A DNA stretch of 64,000 bases from Betaproteobacteria bacterium. Lineage in GTDB: Bacteria > Pseudomonadota > Gammaproteobacteria > Burkholderiales > CAIKXV01. Made by a program: the position numbers and the translations under genes. Below, one piece after another: positions 51,414 through 60,936 of this stretch; positions within the stretch are counted from its first letter, which is position 1; every line of letters starts with the position of its first letter. The notes under the pieces are model-generated. The model was not told the DNA's origin and made no database searches. It saw only the letters and a program-made list of their open reading frames with translations. Location of the stretch: the NCBI GenBank assembly GCA_947458265.1, contig CANGYF010000003.1, forward strand, positions 264,431 through 328,430, in the 5' to 3' direction.

Positions 51414-53386
51414 CCGCCGGTGCTGCACCGCTTCGACGGCGGGTTGCCCGGCTTGCCCTTGCGCTGGCTGCCGGCGCCTTCGTCGCGCTCGGGCCCCTGG
51501 GAGCGACGCCAGCCGCCGCCCAGCCGCAGGTGCCGGCGCAGATGCTGCAGCAGGACGAAGACTTCCGCGCCGCGCGCGATGCGTTCCGTGTCGGACAGGC
51601 GGCCCGACTCGACCAGGCCGCGGCCCGGTTGCGCGGCCATCCGCTGGAGCCGTGGGTGCAGTACTGGCAGTTGCGGCTGCGGCTCGACACGGCCGAGGTG
51701 GCCGAGGTGCAGGCTGCGCTGGCGCGGCTGGCCGACACCCGGGCCGGCGACCAGTTGCGTTCGGACTGGCTGAAGGTGCTCGGGCGGCGCGGCCAGTGGG
51801 ACCTCTTCGCCGCCGAGCATCCAAGGCTGGTGAACAGCGATATCGAGGTCGATTGCCATGCGCTGACCCAGCGGCGCGTGGTCGGCGACGCTTCGGCGCT
51901 GGCCGAGGCGCGGCCGCTCTGGTTCACGAGCCGCGACGTGCCGGAGAGCTGCACGCCCCTGTTCCAGGACCTGATCGCCGCTGGATCGCTGCGCGTGGAC
52001 GACATCTGGGCGCGCATCCGGCTCGCCTTCGAGGCCGGGCAGGCGGGCACGGTGCGCCGCGTGGCGGCGTTCCTGCCGGTGGGCCAGCAGCCCGACGGCA
52101 AGGCGGTCGACTTCGCGCTGAACAATCCGCAGGCGGTGCTCGACCGGAAGAACGAACTGCGCACCCGTGCCCAGCGCGAGGTGGTGATGTTCGCCGCGCA
52201 CCGGCTGGCCCGCACCTCGCCGCAGAATGCGGCCGAAGCCTGGGAGCGCATCGACCAGCTGTTCAGCGAGTCCGAGCGCGGCTACACCTGGGGCGCTATC
52301 GCCTGGCTGGCTGCGCGCCGTCTCGACCCGGAGGCGCTGCGCTGGTTCCGCATGGCCGGCGGCGTGCAGCTCAACGACGAGATGCTCGGCTGGCGGGTGC
52401 GCGCCGCGCTGCGCGCCGAGGCCTGGACGGAGGTACTCGCGGCCATCGGCCAGATGACGCCGCGCGAGCAGCAGGATGCCGCCTGGCGCTACTGGCGCGC
52501 GCGGGCGCTGCGTGAACTCAAGCGCAGCGACGAGGCAGTGCCGATCCTGGTCGCCCTGTCGCGCGAGTTCAGCTTCTACGGCCAGCTCGCGCTCGAGGAC
52601 CTCGGGCCGGTCGCCGGGGCGCCTGCGCCGCCTCCGTTCAAGCCCTCGCGCGAAGAGATGGACGCCTTCGGCAAGCATCCGGCGGTACATCGGGCGCTCG
52701 CGTTCTACCGCCTGCAGATGCGCTTCGAAGGCAATCGCGAATGGTTCTGGGCCATCCGCACCATGACCGACGAGCAGCTGCTGGCGGCGGCCGAGTGGTC
52801 GCGGCGCAACCGCCTCTGGGACCGGGCGATCGCAACGGCCGAGCGCACCCGTGAACACCACGACTTCTCGCTGCGCTTCCTGGCACCGTTCCGCGAGGAA
52901 CTGCAGCCGCATTTGAAGAGCCAGCAGCTGGACGAGGCGTTCGTGCTCGGCCTGATCCGCCAGGAGAGCCGGTTCCTGCCGGACGTGCGCTCGCATGCCG
53001 GGGCCTCGGGCCTGATGCAGCTGATGCCGGCCACCGCCGCATGGGTGGCCAAGCGCAGCGGCATGCTCGATTTCCGGCCGGCGCTGGTCAACGACGTGCA
53101 GGTCAACCTCGGGCTGGGCACTGCCTACCTGCGCACCGTGCTCAACGACCTGGACGACCATCCCGTGCTGGCCTCGGCGGCATACAATGCGGGTCCGGGT
53201 CGCGCCCGTGCCTGGCGTACGGTGCAGCCGCTGGAGGCGGCGATCTACGCCGAAAGCATCCCGTTCGGCGAGACGCGCGACTACGTCAAGCGCGTGATGT
53301 CCAACGCGACCTACTATGCCCAGCAGTTCGGGCACCAAACGACATCCCTGCGCGCCCGCATCGGCACCATTCCTGCACGCAACTGA
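51407..53386 (+). CDS. Soluble lytic murein transglycosylase
   Basis: A 659-residue exported protein: a signal peptide (LALALAAGAFVALGPLG, cut near ATPAAAQ), a long helical superhelix (residues 45-470) and a C-terminal SLT catalytic domain with GLIRQESRFLPDVRSHAGAS (catalytic Glu), GLMQLMPATAAWVAKRSG and AAYNAGPGRARAWR. This is the architecture of Slt70-like enzymes, which cleave peptidoglycan glycan strands to anhydromuropeptides in the periplasm. The ATG overlaps the ilvA stop by seven bases. Confidence 0.93.
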   Translation: MLTAGAAPLRRRVARLALALAAGAFVALGPLGATPAAAQPQVPAQMLQQDEDFRAARDAFRVGQAARLDQAAARLRGHPLEPWVQYWQLRLRLDTAEVAEVQAALARLADTRAGDQLRSDWLKVLGRRGQWDLFAAEHPRLVNSDIEVDCHALTQRRVVGDASALAEARPLWFTSRDVPESCTPLFQDLIAAGSLRVDDIWARIRLAFEAGQAGTVRRVAAFLPVGQQPDGKAVDFALNNPQAVLDRKNELRTRAQREVVMFAAHRLARTSPQNAAEAWERIDQLFSESERGYTWGAIAWLAARRLDPEALRWFRMAGGVQLNDEMLGWRVRAALRAEAWTEVLAAIGQMTPREQQDAAWRYWRARALRELKRSDEAVPILVALSREFSFYGQLALEDLGPVAGAPAPPPFKPSREEMDAFGKHPAVHRALAFYRLQMRFEGNREWFWAIRTMTDEQLLAAAEWSRRNRLWDRAIATAERTREHHDFSLRFLAPFREELQPHLKSQQLDEAFVLGLIRQESRFLPDVRSHAGASGLMQLMPATAAWVAKRSGMLDFRPALVNDVQVNLGLGTAYLRTVLNDLDDHPVLASAAYNAGPGRARAWRTVQPLEAAIYAESIPFGETRDYVKRVMSNATYYAQQFGHQTTSLRARIGTIPARN

Positions 53387-53414
53387 GCGGCGCGCAATTG
53401 AGCTGGAACACGAG

Positions 53415-54371
53415 ATGAGCAGAGTGAACAGAGTCTGCCTGGTCGGCGGCAGCGGATTCGTCGGACGCCACATGGCCGAGCGGCTGGCCGCGCGCGGCGT
53501 GCGCGTGATCATCCCCACGCGCAATCGCGAGCGGGCGAAGACTGACCTGATCGTGCTGCCCAGCGTCGAACTGGTGTCCGCGGACGTCAACGATCCCGCG
53601 CAGCTGTCGGCGCTGGTGGCAGGCTGCGATGCGGTGGTCAACCTGGTCGGCATCCTGCACGAGAGCCGCTCCGGCGACTTCCGCCGGGCGCACCTGACCT
53701 TGACCGAACAGTGCATCGCCGCCTGCAAGCAACATGGCGTACACCGCTATCTGCACATGAGTGCGCTGGGCGCCGGTCCGTCCGCGCCCAGCGAGTACCA
53801 GCGCACCAAGGGCGAGGCCGAGCAGCGCGTGGTAGCCGCGCAGGCCTCCGGGCTGGCGACCACGATCTTCCGTCCCTCGGTGATCTTCGGCGACGGCGAC
53901 AGCTTCCTCACGCTGTTCGCACGGATGCTGGCGCTGGCACCGTTCGTGCCGCTCGGCTCTCCCGGGGCGCGCTTCCAGCCGGTCTGGGTCGAGGATGTCG
54001 CGCACGCCTTCGTGGCGGCGCTCGACCTGCCGCAGACCGTGGGCCAGTGCTACGACCTGGTCGGGCCAGACGTGTTCACGCTGCGTGAACTGGTGCAACT
54101 GGTCGGCAAGGTCACCGGCAACGAGCGGCCGGTGGTCGGGTTGCCGGACGGGCTGTCGCGGCTGCAGGCACGCGTGTTCGGCATGCTGCCGGTGAAGCTG
54201 ATCACCTACGACAACTACCTGTCGATGACCGTGGATAACGTGTCGTCGATGCCTTATCCGGCGGTGTTCGAGCGCACGCCGTCGGCGCTCGAGCCGATCG
54301 CGCGCCAGTACCTGGGCAACGCCACGCCGCGCGGCCGCTACCAGGCCTTCCGCTACCGCGCGGGCCGCTGA
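53415..54371 (+). CDS. NDUFA9-like NAD(P)-binding protein
   Basis: A 318-residue atypical SDR of the complex-I-NDUFA9/NmrA-like family: VCLVGGSGFVGRHMAERLAA (Rossmann motif), SADVNDPAQLSALVAGCDAV, VVNLVGILHES, LHMSALGAGPSAPSEYQRTK (Tyr-x-x-x-Lys present) and VEDVAHAFVAALD. Bacterial members are often called NADH dehydrogenase/ubiquinone-related or sugar-epimerase-like; their function is not settled. It lies 28 bases after the transglycosylase and 11 before the GST gene. Confidence 0.9.
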   Translation: MSRVNRVCLVGGSGFVGRHMAERLAARGVRVIIPTRNRERAKTDLIVLPSVELVSADVNDPAQLSALVAGCDAVVNLVGILHESRSGDFRRAHLTLTEQCIAACKQHGVHRYLHMSALGAGPSAPSEYQRTKGEAEQRVVAAQASGLATTIFRPSVIFGDGDSFLTLFARMLALAPFVPLGSPGARFQPVWVEDVAHAFVAALDLPQTVGQCYDLVGPDVFTLRELVQLVGKVTGNERPVVGLPDGLSRLQARVFGMLPVKLITYDNYLSMTVDNVSSMPYPAVFERTPSALEPIARQYLGNATPRGRYQAFRYRAGR

Positions 54372-54382
54372 GGCGAGGCACG

Positions 54383-55078
54383 ATGCACGGCCGGCCGCCC
54401 GGACCTGACGGTACGCCCGGCGCCGGCCCGGCGCTGCTGCTGGTGATCGGCAACCGGAACTATTCGTCCTGGTCGCTCCGGCCCTGGCTCGCCCTGGCGA
54501 TGACCGGCGCGGCATTCGAGACGCTGCGTATCCCGCTGTCCCAGCCGGACACCCAGGCGCGTATTCGCCAGTACTCGGCTGCCGGCAAGGTGCCGGTGCT
54601 GGTGGACGGCGGCTGCACTGTCTGGGATTCACTGGCTATCTGCGAATACCTGGCCGAGCGATTTCCTTCGGCCAGGCTGTGGCCGGCCGACCCTGCCGGG
54701 CGCGCGCAGGCACGTTCGGTTGCGTGCGAGATGCATTCCGGCTTCACGGCGCTGCGCCGCGAGCTGCCGATGAACATCCGCCTCGACCGCGTCGGGCATG
54801 CCTGGTCGCCGGAGGCGCAGGCGGACATCGACCGGGTGCTCGCCCTGTGGTCCGGCCTGCGTGCGCGCCACGACGCTGGCGGGCCGTTCCTGTTCGGCCG
54901 TTTCTCGATCGCCGATGCCATGTATGCACCGGTGGTGCTGCGCCTGCGCAGCTACCGGGTGCCCGTGCCGGAGGACGCCGCCGCATACATGCGCTCGGTG
55001 CTCGACCTGCCGCCGATGCAGGAATGGATCGCGGCAGCCGTGTCGGAGGCCGAACGGATCGAGTCGTTCGAGCGGTGA
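54383..55078 (+). CDS. Glutathione S-transferase family protein
   Basis: A 231-residue GST. After an 18-residue Pro/Gly leader comes the thioredoxin-like domain [20 protein letters not shown] with the catalytic Ser region (NYSSWSLRP), [11 protein letters not shown] and [17 protein letters not shown], then the all-helical domain. The SSWSLRP pattern is typical of the bacterial GST group with maleylacetoacetate isomerase-like proteins. The true start could be nearer the domain. It probably conjugates or isomerises small molecules; substrate unknown. Confidence 0.9.
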   Translation: MHGRPPGPDGTPGAGPALLLVIGNRNYSSWSLRPWLALAMTGAAFETLRIPLSQPDTQARIRQYSAAGKVPVLVDGGCTVWDSLAICEYLAERFPSARLWPADPAGRAQARSVACEMHSGFTALRRELPMNIRLDRVGHAWSPEAQADIDRVLALWSGLRARHDAGGPFLFGRFSIADAMYAPVVLRLRSYRVPVPEDAAAYMRSVLDLPPMQEWIAAAVSEAERIESFER

Positions 55079-55085
55079 GCCGCTG

Positions 55086-56306
55086 ATGGAAACCTTCCTG
55101 GTCGGCGGATCGGTGCGGGACGGACTGCTCGGCCTGCCGGTGGTCGACCGCGACTGGGTGGTGGTGGGCGCGACCCCGCAGCAGATGCTGGACCTCGGCT
55201 ATCGTGCCGTCGGGCGCGACTTCCCGGTGTTCCTGCATCCGGACACGCACGAGGAATACGCGCTGGCGCGCACCGAACGCAAGAGCGGGCCGGGGTATCG
55301 CGGCTTCGTCGTGCAGGCCTCTCCCGAAGTGACGCTGGAGGAGGATCTCGCCCGGCGCGACCTGACGATCAATGCGATCGCGCGCGATGCCAGCGGCGCG
55401 CTGATCGACCCGCACCACGGCGTGCGCGACATCGAGGCGCGCGTGCTGCGCCATGTGAGCAGCGCATTTACCGAGGACCCGGTGCGCATCCTGCGCCTGG
55501 CGCGCTTTGCAGCCCGTTTCGCCGACTTCAGCGTTGCGCCGGAGACGATGGCGCTGGCGCGCAGCATGGTCGATGCCGGCGAGGTCGACGCGCTGGTGGC
55601 CGAGCGGGTGTGGCAGGAACTGGCCAAGGGGCTCGGCGAACGCGAGCCATCGCGCATGTTCCAGGTGTTGCGCGAGTGCGGTGCGCTGGCGCGCATCCTG
55701 CCGGAGGTCGACCGCCTGTTCGGCGTGCCGCAGCCGGCGCTGCACCATCCGGAGGTGGACACCGGCGTGCACGTGATGATAGCGCTCGACCTCGCCGCCC
55801 GCGAGCAGGCGCCGCTGCCGGTGCGCTTCGCGCTGCTGGTGCACGACCTCGGGAAGGGTACTACCCCGCCGGCAGAATGGCCGCGCCACATCGCGCACGA
55901 GCAGCGCGGCGTGCCGCTGATCGACGCCCTTTGCCAGCGGCTGCGCGTGCCGTCCGAATGCCACGACCTCGCGCGGCTGGTCTCGCGGTTCCATACCGAT
56001 GTGCATCGCGCGCTGGAACTGCGCCCGCCCACCGTGCTGAAGGTGATCGAGGGCAACGACGCGCTGCGCCGCCCGGAGCGTTTCCTGCAGGTATTGCTGG
56101 CGTGCGAGTTCGATGCCCGTGGCCGCCTGGGGCTGGCAGTGCGTGCCTACCCCCAGCGCCCGCTGATGGAAGCCGCACTGGAGGCTGCGCGCAGCGTCGA
56201 TGCAGGTGCCATCGCACGCTCATCGGCGCGCGAGCAGATCGCCGAAGCGGTACGGCAGGCCCGCCTGGCCGCCGTCGCCTCGGCGATCGGCGGCCAGGCG
56301 GGCTGA
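55086..56306 (+). CDS. cca: CCA tRNA nucleotidyltransferase (bifunctional, with HD domain)
   Basis: A 406-residue class II CCA-adding enzyme: [19 protein letters not shown], then [12 protein letters not shown] with the paired aspartates, [12 protein letters not shown] (motif B), [19 protein letters not shown] (motif C/D) and a C-terminal HD phosphohydrolase domain ([25 protein letters not shown]). It adds or repairs the 3'-CCA of tRNAs and, by the HD domain, can cut 2',3'-cyclic phosphates. It lies seven bases after the GST gene. Confidence 0.96.
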   Translation: METFLVGGSVRDGLLGLPVVDRDWVVVGATPQQMLDLGYRAVGRDFPVFLHPDTHEEYALARTERKSGPGYRGFVVQASPEVTLEEDLARRDLTINAIARDASGALIDPHHGVRDIEARVLRHVSSAFTEDPVRILRLARFAARFADFSVAPETMALARSMVDAGEVDALVAERVWQELAKGLGEREPSRMFQVLRECGALARILPEVDRLFGVPQPALHHPEVDTGVHVMIALDLAAREQAPLPVRFALLVHDLGKGTTPPAEWPRHIAHEQRGVPLIDALCQRLRVPSECHDLARLVSRFHTDVHRALELRPPTVLKVIEGNDALRRPERFLQVLLACEFDARGRLGLAVRAYPQRPLMEAALEAARSVDAGAIARSSAREQIAEAVRQARLAAVASAIGGQAG

Positions 56307-56316
56307 GGCGACAGGC

Positions 56317-57651
56317 TCAGTCCGGCCGGCTGTACGAGCGGCCGCGCGGTGCGCCGGTAGCGGCGCGGTCGCGATGGCGGAAGTTGCCGCCGGGGCCACC
56401 CGGCGCCGCCGGATTGCCCGGACGACCGGCGCTCGGGCCGGTATGACGGCGCACCGACGGACCCGAACGGTCGCGGTCGTACGGCCGCGACGACGGCGAC
56501 GATGCCGGGCGCGGACGCGGCTCGAGGCCGGGGATCGTGGTGATCGGGATCGTCTGCGAGGTGAAGCGCTCGATCGTGCGAACCACGCCGCGGTCGCGGA
56601 TGCCGATGAAGCTGATCGCGATGCCCTGGCGGCCGGCACGGCCGGTGCGGCCGATGCGGTGCACATAGTCTTCGGCCTGGCGCGGCAGGTCGTAGTTGAT
56701 CACGTGCGAGATGCCCTGCACGTCGATGCCGCGCGCGGCGACGTCGGTGGCCACCAGCACGCGCAGGCCGCCGGAGCGCAGCGACTGCAGCGTGCGCGAA
56801 CGCTGGCTCTGCTTCATGTCGCCATGAAGTGCCGCCGCCGAGAAGCCGCTCTGCAGCAGCGACTGCGCGAGGTCATCGGCCGAACGCTTGGTCGAGGTGA
56901 ACACGATGGCCTGCTTCATCTCCACGTCGCGCAGCAGGTGGTCGAGCAGCCTGTTCTTGTGGCCCATGTCATCGGCGATGTGCATGCGCTGCTCGATGTT
57001 CACGTGCGGCGTCTGATGGGTGTCGACGGTGATGCGCACCGGATCGTTCAGCATCGAGGTCGCCAGGCGCACGATGCCCGGTTCCATCGTCGCCGAGAAC
57101 AGCATCGTCTGGCGCGAGGCGGGCATCTTCGACACGATGGCATCGAGGTCTTCGCTGAAGCCCATGTCGAGCATGCGGTCGGCTTCGTCCAGCACCAGCA
57201 GCTGCAGCCGCGACAGGTCGACCCGGCCGGAGTTCATCTGGTCGAGCAGCCGGCCCGGCGTCGCCACCAGGATGTCGACGCCCATCTTGAGCATGCGGTT
57301 CTGCACCGGGTAGGGCATGCCGCCGACGATCGAGACCGTCTTCACGCGGCGCAGGTTGCGGCCGTAGGTCTCGCTCGCGCGGGTCACCTGCATCGACAGT
57401 TCGCGCGTCGGGGTGAGTACCAGCACGCGCGGGCCATTGCCGTGGACCGGGTGCGGCACGGTCAGAAGTTGCAGCGCGGGCAGCATGAAGGCGGCGGTCT
57501 TGCCGCTGCCGGTCTGGGACGAAACCATCAGGTCTCGACCCTGCAGTGCGACCGGGACGGCCTGGGCCTGCACGGCGGTGGGATCGGTGTATCCGGCGGC
57601 CGTGACGGCTTCCAGGATGGGCGTGGCAAGGCCAAGTTCGGCGAAGGTCAT
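56317..57651 (-). CDS. rhlE: DEAD-box RNA helicase (RhlE-like)
   Basis: A 444-residue DEAD-box helicase: Q-motif FAELGLATPILEAVTAAGYT, Walker A SSQTGSGKTAA, PTRELSMQV, LVLDEADRMLDMGF (DEAD), FSATM, VATDVAARGIDVQGI and HRIGRTGRAGR. The last about 70 residues are an Arg/Gly/Pro/Ser-rich tail, as in RhlE. It remodels RNA, for example in ribosome assembly at low temperature. The ATG has GAGGA nine bases upstream. It converges with cca across a ten-base gap. Confidence 0.93.
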   Translation of the reverse strand: MTFAELGLATPILEAVTAAGYTDPTAVQAQAVPVALQGRDLMVSSQTGSGKTAAFMLPALQLLTVPHPVHGNGPRVLVLTPTRELSMQVTRASETYGRNLRRVKTVSIVGGMPYPVQNRMLKMGVDILVATPGRLLDQMNSGRVDLSRLQLLVLDEADRMLDMGFSEDLDAIVSKMPASRQTMLFSATMEPGIVRLATSMLNDPVRITVDTHQTPHVNIEQRMHIADDMGHKNRLLDHLLRDVEMKQAIVFTSTKRSADDLAQSLLQSGFSAAALHGDMKQSQRSRTLQSLRSGGLRVLVATDVAARGIDVQGISHVINYDLPRQAEDYVHRIGRTGRAGRQGIAISFIGIRDRGVVRTIERFTSQTIPITTIPGLEPRPRPASSPSSRPYDRDRSGPSVRRHTGPSAGRPGNPAAPGGPGGNFRHRDRAATGAPRGRSYSRPD

Positions 57652-58137
57652 TCTCTGATTCCTCTGCGCCGCCATTCCGGTGGGGGCGCCTGCGATTGCG
57701 ATGGGCAGAAGGGCATGCCGTCCGAAAGCGGAAACGGCAACTCTGACGCGCAAACGACGCGCAGCAGTCGGCAGGCCCGTACACCGGCACCAACCGAATC
57801 GGAATCCATCAGGTAAACCTGCGGAAACGCTGCTGGAAGAAACATCCTGCCGCTGCTACTCGGCGGATCGTCCTTCCTGAGAGGTCAGGGACGATGAGCA
57901 AACAACATGGATCGAGAGCGGTGCAGGGGACAAGACGCATTGTGCATCGCAACCCCGCCGCTCGCGGAAGCCGGAAGATACGCGAGATCGGCCGAAACGC
58001 CAAGCGAATTCCGCCCCCGTGCTTGGGCACGGCCCCGGATTCAAGAATGCCGCTCGGTGGCCGTTGATTGAACCTTCCCTGTCCGCGACCGCATGCCCGG
58101 AAGGGCGCGGGCGCCTCCCCGGCTGCCGACCCGAACC
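57652..58137. other. 486-bp intergenic region, no gene seen
   Basis: Lies between the divergent RNA-helicase and kinase genes. No coding frame with a plausible ribosome site, no tRNA and no clear terminator were found. It should hold both promoters and a long leader for the helicase gene; DEAD-box helicase genes often have regulated leaders, but no specific structure can be named by eye. Confidence 0.6.
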
Positions 58138-59421
58138 ATGCGTGAAGACTTCCCCAAGAAGATCGGCAAGTACCCGATCCTGCGCGAGCTCGGCCGCGGC
58201 GCGACCAGCAGCGTCTACCTCGCCTCCGATCCGTTCGGCAACCGCGAGGTGGCGATCAAGCTGTTCACCCGAAGCAACTCCACCGATGAGCGGACGGTAC
58301 GCCGCTTCCGGAACATGTACCTGAACGAAGCGACGCTCGTCGGCAAGCTGTCGCACCCCTACATCACGACGATCTTCGACGCGGTGGACGACGAGGACGC
58401 GAGCTACATCGTGATGGAGTACGTGCCCGGCGGGACGCTGGAGTACCACAGCAGCGTCGCGCGCCTGCTGCCGGTCGAGCAGGTGGTGGAGATCGTATTC
58501 AAGTGCGCGCAGGCGCTGTTCTTCGCCCAGCAGCGCGGCGTGATCCATCGAGACATCAAGCCCGCCAATATCCTCGGGAGCGCCGAGACGCTGTTCAAGG
58601 TCAGCGACTTCGGATCGGCGCTGTCGATGACCTCGGAAAACACGCAGATCAGCGGCATCGGGTCGCCCGCCTACATGTCGCCGGAACAGGTGCGCGACGA
58701 ACCGCTCACCCACCAGACCGACATCTATTCGCTCGGCGTGGTGCTCTACCAGCTGCTGACCGGCAAGCTGCCGTTCGCCGGCGGCAGCCATGCAAGTCTC
58801 GTCTACCAGATCCTGAACATCGAGCCGGTCAAGCCGTCGGAGGCGCGCGAAGGCCTGTCCCCCGACCTCGACCACATCACGTTGCGCGCGATGGCCAAGG
58901 ATCGTGCACGTCGCTACTCGAGCTGGCAGGAGTTCGCAGACGACCTGTCGCGCGTGATCGGTACGCTCTCGCTGCCGCAGAGCGACCTGAACGATACCGC
59001 CAAGTTCGCGTCGATCAAGGGTCTCAGCTTCTTCCACGAGTTCGCCGAGGTCGAGGTCTGGGAGGCGCTGCGCGTCACCCGCTGGTGGCGCGCAGCGCCT
59101 TCGACCGTGTTGATCCGGGAAGGCGAGCAGGGCGACAGCTTCTTCATCCTGGCGGAGGGCGAGGTCAGGGTGTCGCGTGGCGGCACCACGCTCAACATCC
59201 TCAAGCCCGGCGACTGCTTCGGCGAGATGCTCTACTTCAACGCACCGGTCGCGCGGCGCACGACCTCGATCACCGCCATCACGTCGGCCATGGTGATCGA
59301 GATCAAGGCGTCCTCGCTCAACGCCGCCAGCGACGCCCTGCAGGTGAAGGTGAACCGCGCCTTCCTGCGCATCCTCATGGAGCGGCTGACCCTCGCCAAC
59401 GCGCGCCTGGCCGCAGCCTGA
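58138..59421 (+). CDS. Ser/Thr protein kinase fused to a cyclic-nucleotide-binding domain
   Basis: A 427-residue protein. Residues 10-275 form a Hanks-type kinase: glycine loop LGRGATSSVYLA, Lys41 (VAIKLF), HRDIKPANI with Asp139 and Asn144, SDFGSAL with Asp157, and GSPAYMSPEQ. Residues about 310-425 form a cyclic-nucleotide-binding-like domain (LIREGEQGDSFFILAEGEVR, LKPGDCFGEMLYFNAPVARR). It has no membrane helix. It probably phosphorylates proteins under control of a nucleotide such as cAMP or c-di-GMP. An earlier start (58093) is possible. Confidence 0.92.
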   Translation: MREDFPKKIGKYPILRELGRGATSSVYLASDPFGNREVAIKLFTRSNSTDERTVRRFRNMYLNEATLVGKLSHPYITTIFDAVDDEDASYIVMEYVPGGTLEYHSSVARLLPVEQVVEIVFKCAQALFFAQQRGVIHRDIKPANILGSAETLFKVSDFGSALSMTSENTQISGIGSPAYMSPEQVRDEPLTHQTDIYSLGVVLYQLLTGKLPFAGGSHASLVYQILNIEPVKPSEAREGLSPDLDHITLRAMAKDRARRYSSWQEFADDLSRVIGTLSLPQSDLNDTAKFASIKGLSFFHEFAEVEVWEALRVTRWWRAAPSTVLIREGEQGDSFFILAEGEVRVSRGGTTLNILKPGDCFGEMLYFNAPVARRTTSITAITSAMVIEIKASSLNAASDALQVKVNRAFLRILMERLTLANARLAAA

Positions 59422-59454
59422 CCACGGCCACGGTTGGCGCGGCTGCGGCCGTGG

Positions 59455-60078
59455 CTACTGGAGCTTCATCACCACGTGGTCGCGGTAGCCCTTGCGCGCC
59501 TTGAGACGGTCGTACCAGGCCTCCAGTGCCGGCAGCGATGGACGCTCGAAATCCATGTGCAGGAAACGGTGCGCCGCGCAGCCGAGCGGGATGTCGCCCA
59601 TGGTGAATGCGTCGCCAGTCACGTAGGCGTTGCCGGCCAGGTGGCTGTCGAGCATGCGGAAGTACTGGATGCTCTGGGCGATGGCCGATTCCACCGCCTT
59701 CGCATCGCGCTTCTCCGGCGCCACCCGGTACAGGTTGAAGAAGGCAATGCGCAGCGAGGTGCCCCAGGCGCTGGTCGAGTGCCATTCCATCCAGCGGTCG
59801 GCGTCGGCGCGCGCCTGCAGCGATGCGGGGCACAGCGTGCCGCTGCCGTATTTCTCCGCGAGGTAGCGCACGATCGAGTTGGACTCCCACAGCACGAAGC
59901 CGTCGTCGTCGATCGTCGGCACCAGGCCGTTGGGATTCATCTTCCGGTACCAGTCTTCGGTATTGCGCCCGAATTCCAGGCCGGCGTCGATCCGTTCGTA
60001 CGGTGTACCGGTCTCGGCCAGGCACCAGAGCACCTTCTGCACGTTGATCGAAGTGATGCGGCCCCATACTTTCAGCAT
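59455..60078 (-). CDS. Glutathione S-transferase family protein
   Basis: A 207-residue GST: an N-terminal thioredoxin-like domain (LKVWGRITSINVQKVLWCLA with the Ser/Asn-containing active region, NPNGLVPTIDDDGFVLWESN, SIVRYLAEKYG) and a helical C-terminal domain with the N-capping GDAFTMGDIPLGCAAHR. Similar to bacterial GSTs for small electrophiles. It converges with the kinase gene (33-base gap) and is divergent from the response-regulator gene. Substrate unknown. Confidence 0.92.
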   Translation of the reverse strand: MLKVWGRITSINVQKVLWCLAETGTPYERIDAGLEFGRNTEDWYRKMNPNGLVPTIDDDGFVLWESNSIVRYLAEKYGSGTLCPASLQARADADRWMEWHSTSAWGTSLRIAFFNLYRVAPEKRDAKAVESAIAQSIQYFRMLDSHLAGNAYVTGDAFTMGDIPLGCAAHRFLHMDFERPSLPALEAWYDRLKARKGYRDHVVMKLQ

Positions 60079-60252
60079 CTGCGTTGTCTCCGGGAGATAA
60101 TGATTCGGCTGCGAGCCTGGCTCGATGCCTAACCCGCCGTTAACGGTCCTGCGGATAGGCTCCGGCATGCAAGTCTGACAGAACCGGCGGCGCTGGGCCT
60201 TGGCCTTGCCGATCCCGCCGGACCGACCCAGCCGGACCAACCCTGGCCATCG

Positions 60253-60924
60253 ATGCGCATCCTGCTCGTAGAAGACGACACCATGATCGGCGACAGCGTT
60301 CGCTCGGCGCTCAAGCACGAGGGTTTCGCGGTCGACTGGGTTCGCGACGGCCGCGCCGCGCAGACCACGCTGGCTACCGAGCGCTTCGACCTGGTGCTGC
60401 TCGACCTCGGCCTGCCGCAGGTGCCGGGGCTGGACGTGCTTCGCGCCCTGCGCACGCAGAAGGATGCAACACCGGTGATCATCGTCACCGCTCGTGATGA
60501 CCTCGCCAGCCGGGTCGCCGGGCTCGACGCCGGGGCCGACGACTACCTGGTCAAGCCGTTCGAACTCGAGGAACTCACCGCACGCATGCGCGCGGTGATC
60601 CGCCGCCATGTCGGGCGCGCGGAGCCGGCGATCGAGGTTGGGCCGGTCACCTTCGACCCGACCACGCGCACGGTGACGGTGAACGGCGAGCAGGTGATCC
60701 TGTCCGCACGCGAGTACGCAGTGCTCGAGGCAATGATGCTGCGCCCGGGTGCGATCCTGTCCCGCGCCCAACTCGAGGACCGGCTCTACGGCTGGGGCGA
60801 GGAGATCGAGAGCAACGCGATCTCGGTGTACGTGCACCAGCTCAGGCGCAAGCTCGGCGATGACTTCATCCACACGGTGCGCGGCGTCGGGTACTACGTC
60901 GGCAAGCCGCGCGCCGGGCGCTGA
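60253..60924 (+). CDS. OmpR-family response regulator (QseB-like)
   Basis: A 223-residue two-component regulator. The receiver domain MRILLVEDDTMIGDSVRSAL has acidic residues at 8-9, phosphoacceptor Asp51 in LLLDLGLP and Lys in YLVKPFEL. The DNA-binding domain is a winged helix with LYGWGEEIESNAISVYVHQL and RRKLGDDFIHTVRGVGYYVG. It controls promoters of unknown target genes after phosphorylation by the kinase encoded 12 bases downstream. QseB/PmrA-like by the RLYGWGEE signature. Confidence 0.93.
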   Translation: MRILLVEDDTMIGDSVRSALKHEGFAVDWVRDGRAAQTTLATERFDLVLLDLGLPQVPGLDVLRALRTQKDATPVIIVTARDDLASRVAGLDAGADDYLVKPFELEELTARMRAVIRRHVGRAEPAIEVGPVTFDPTTRTVTVNGEQVILSAREYAVLEAMMLRPGAILSRAQLEDRLYGWGEEIESNAISVYVHQLRRKLGDDFIHTVRGVGYYVGKPRAGR

Positions 60925-60936
60925 CAGGGCACCGCG

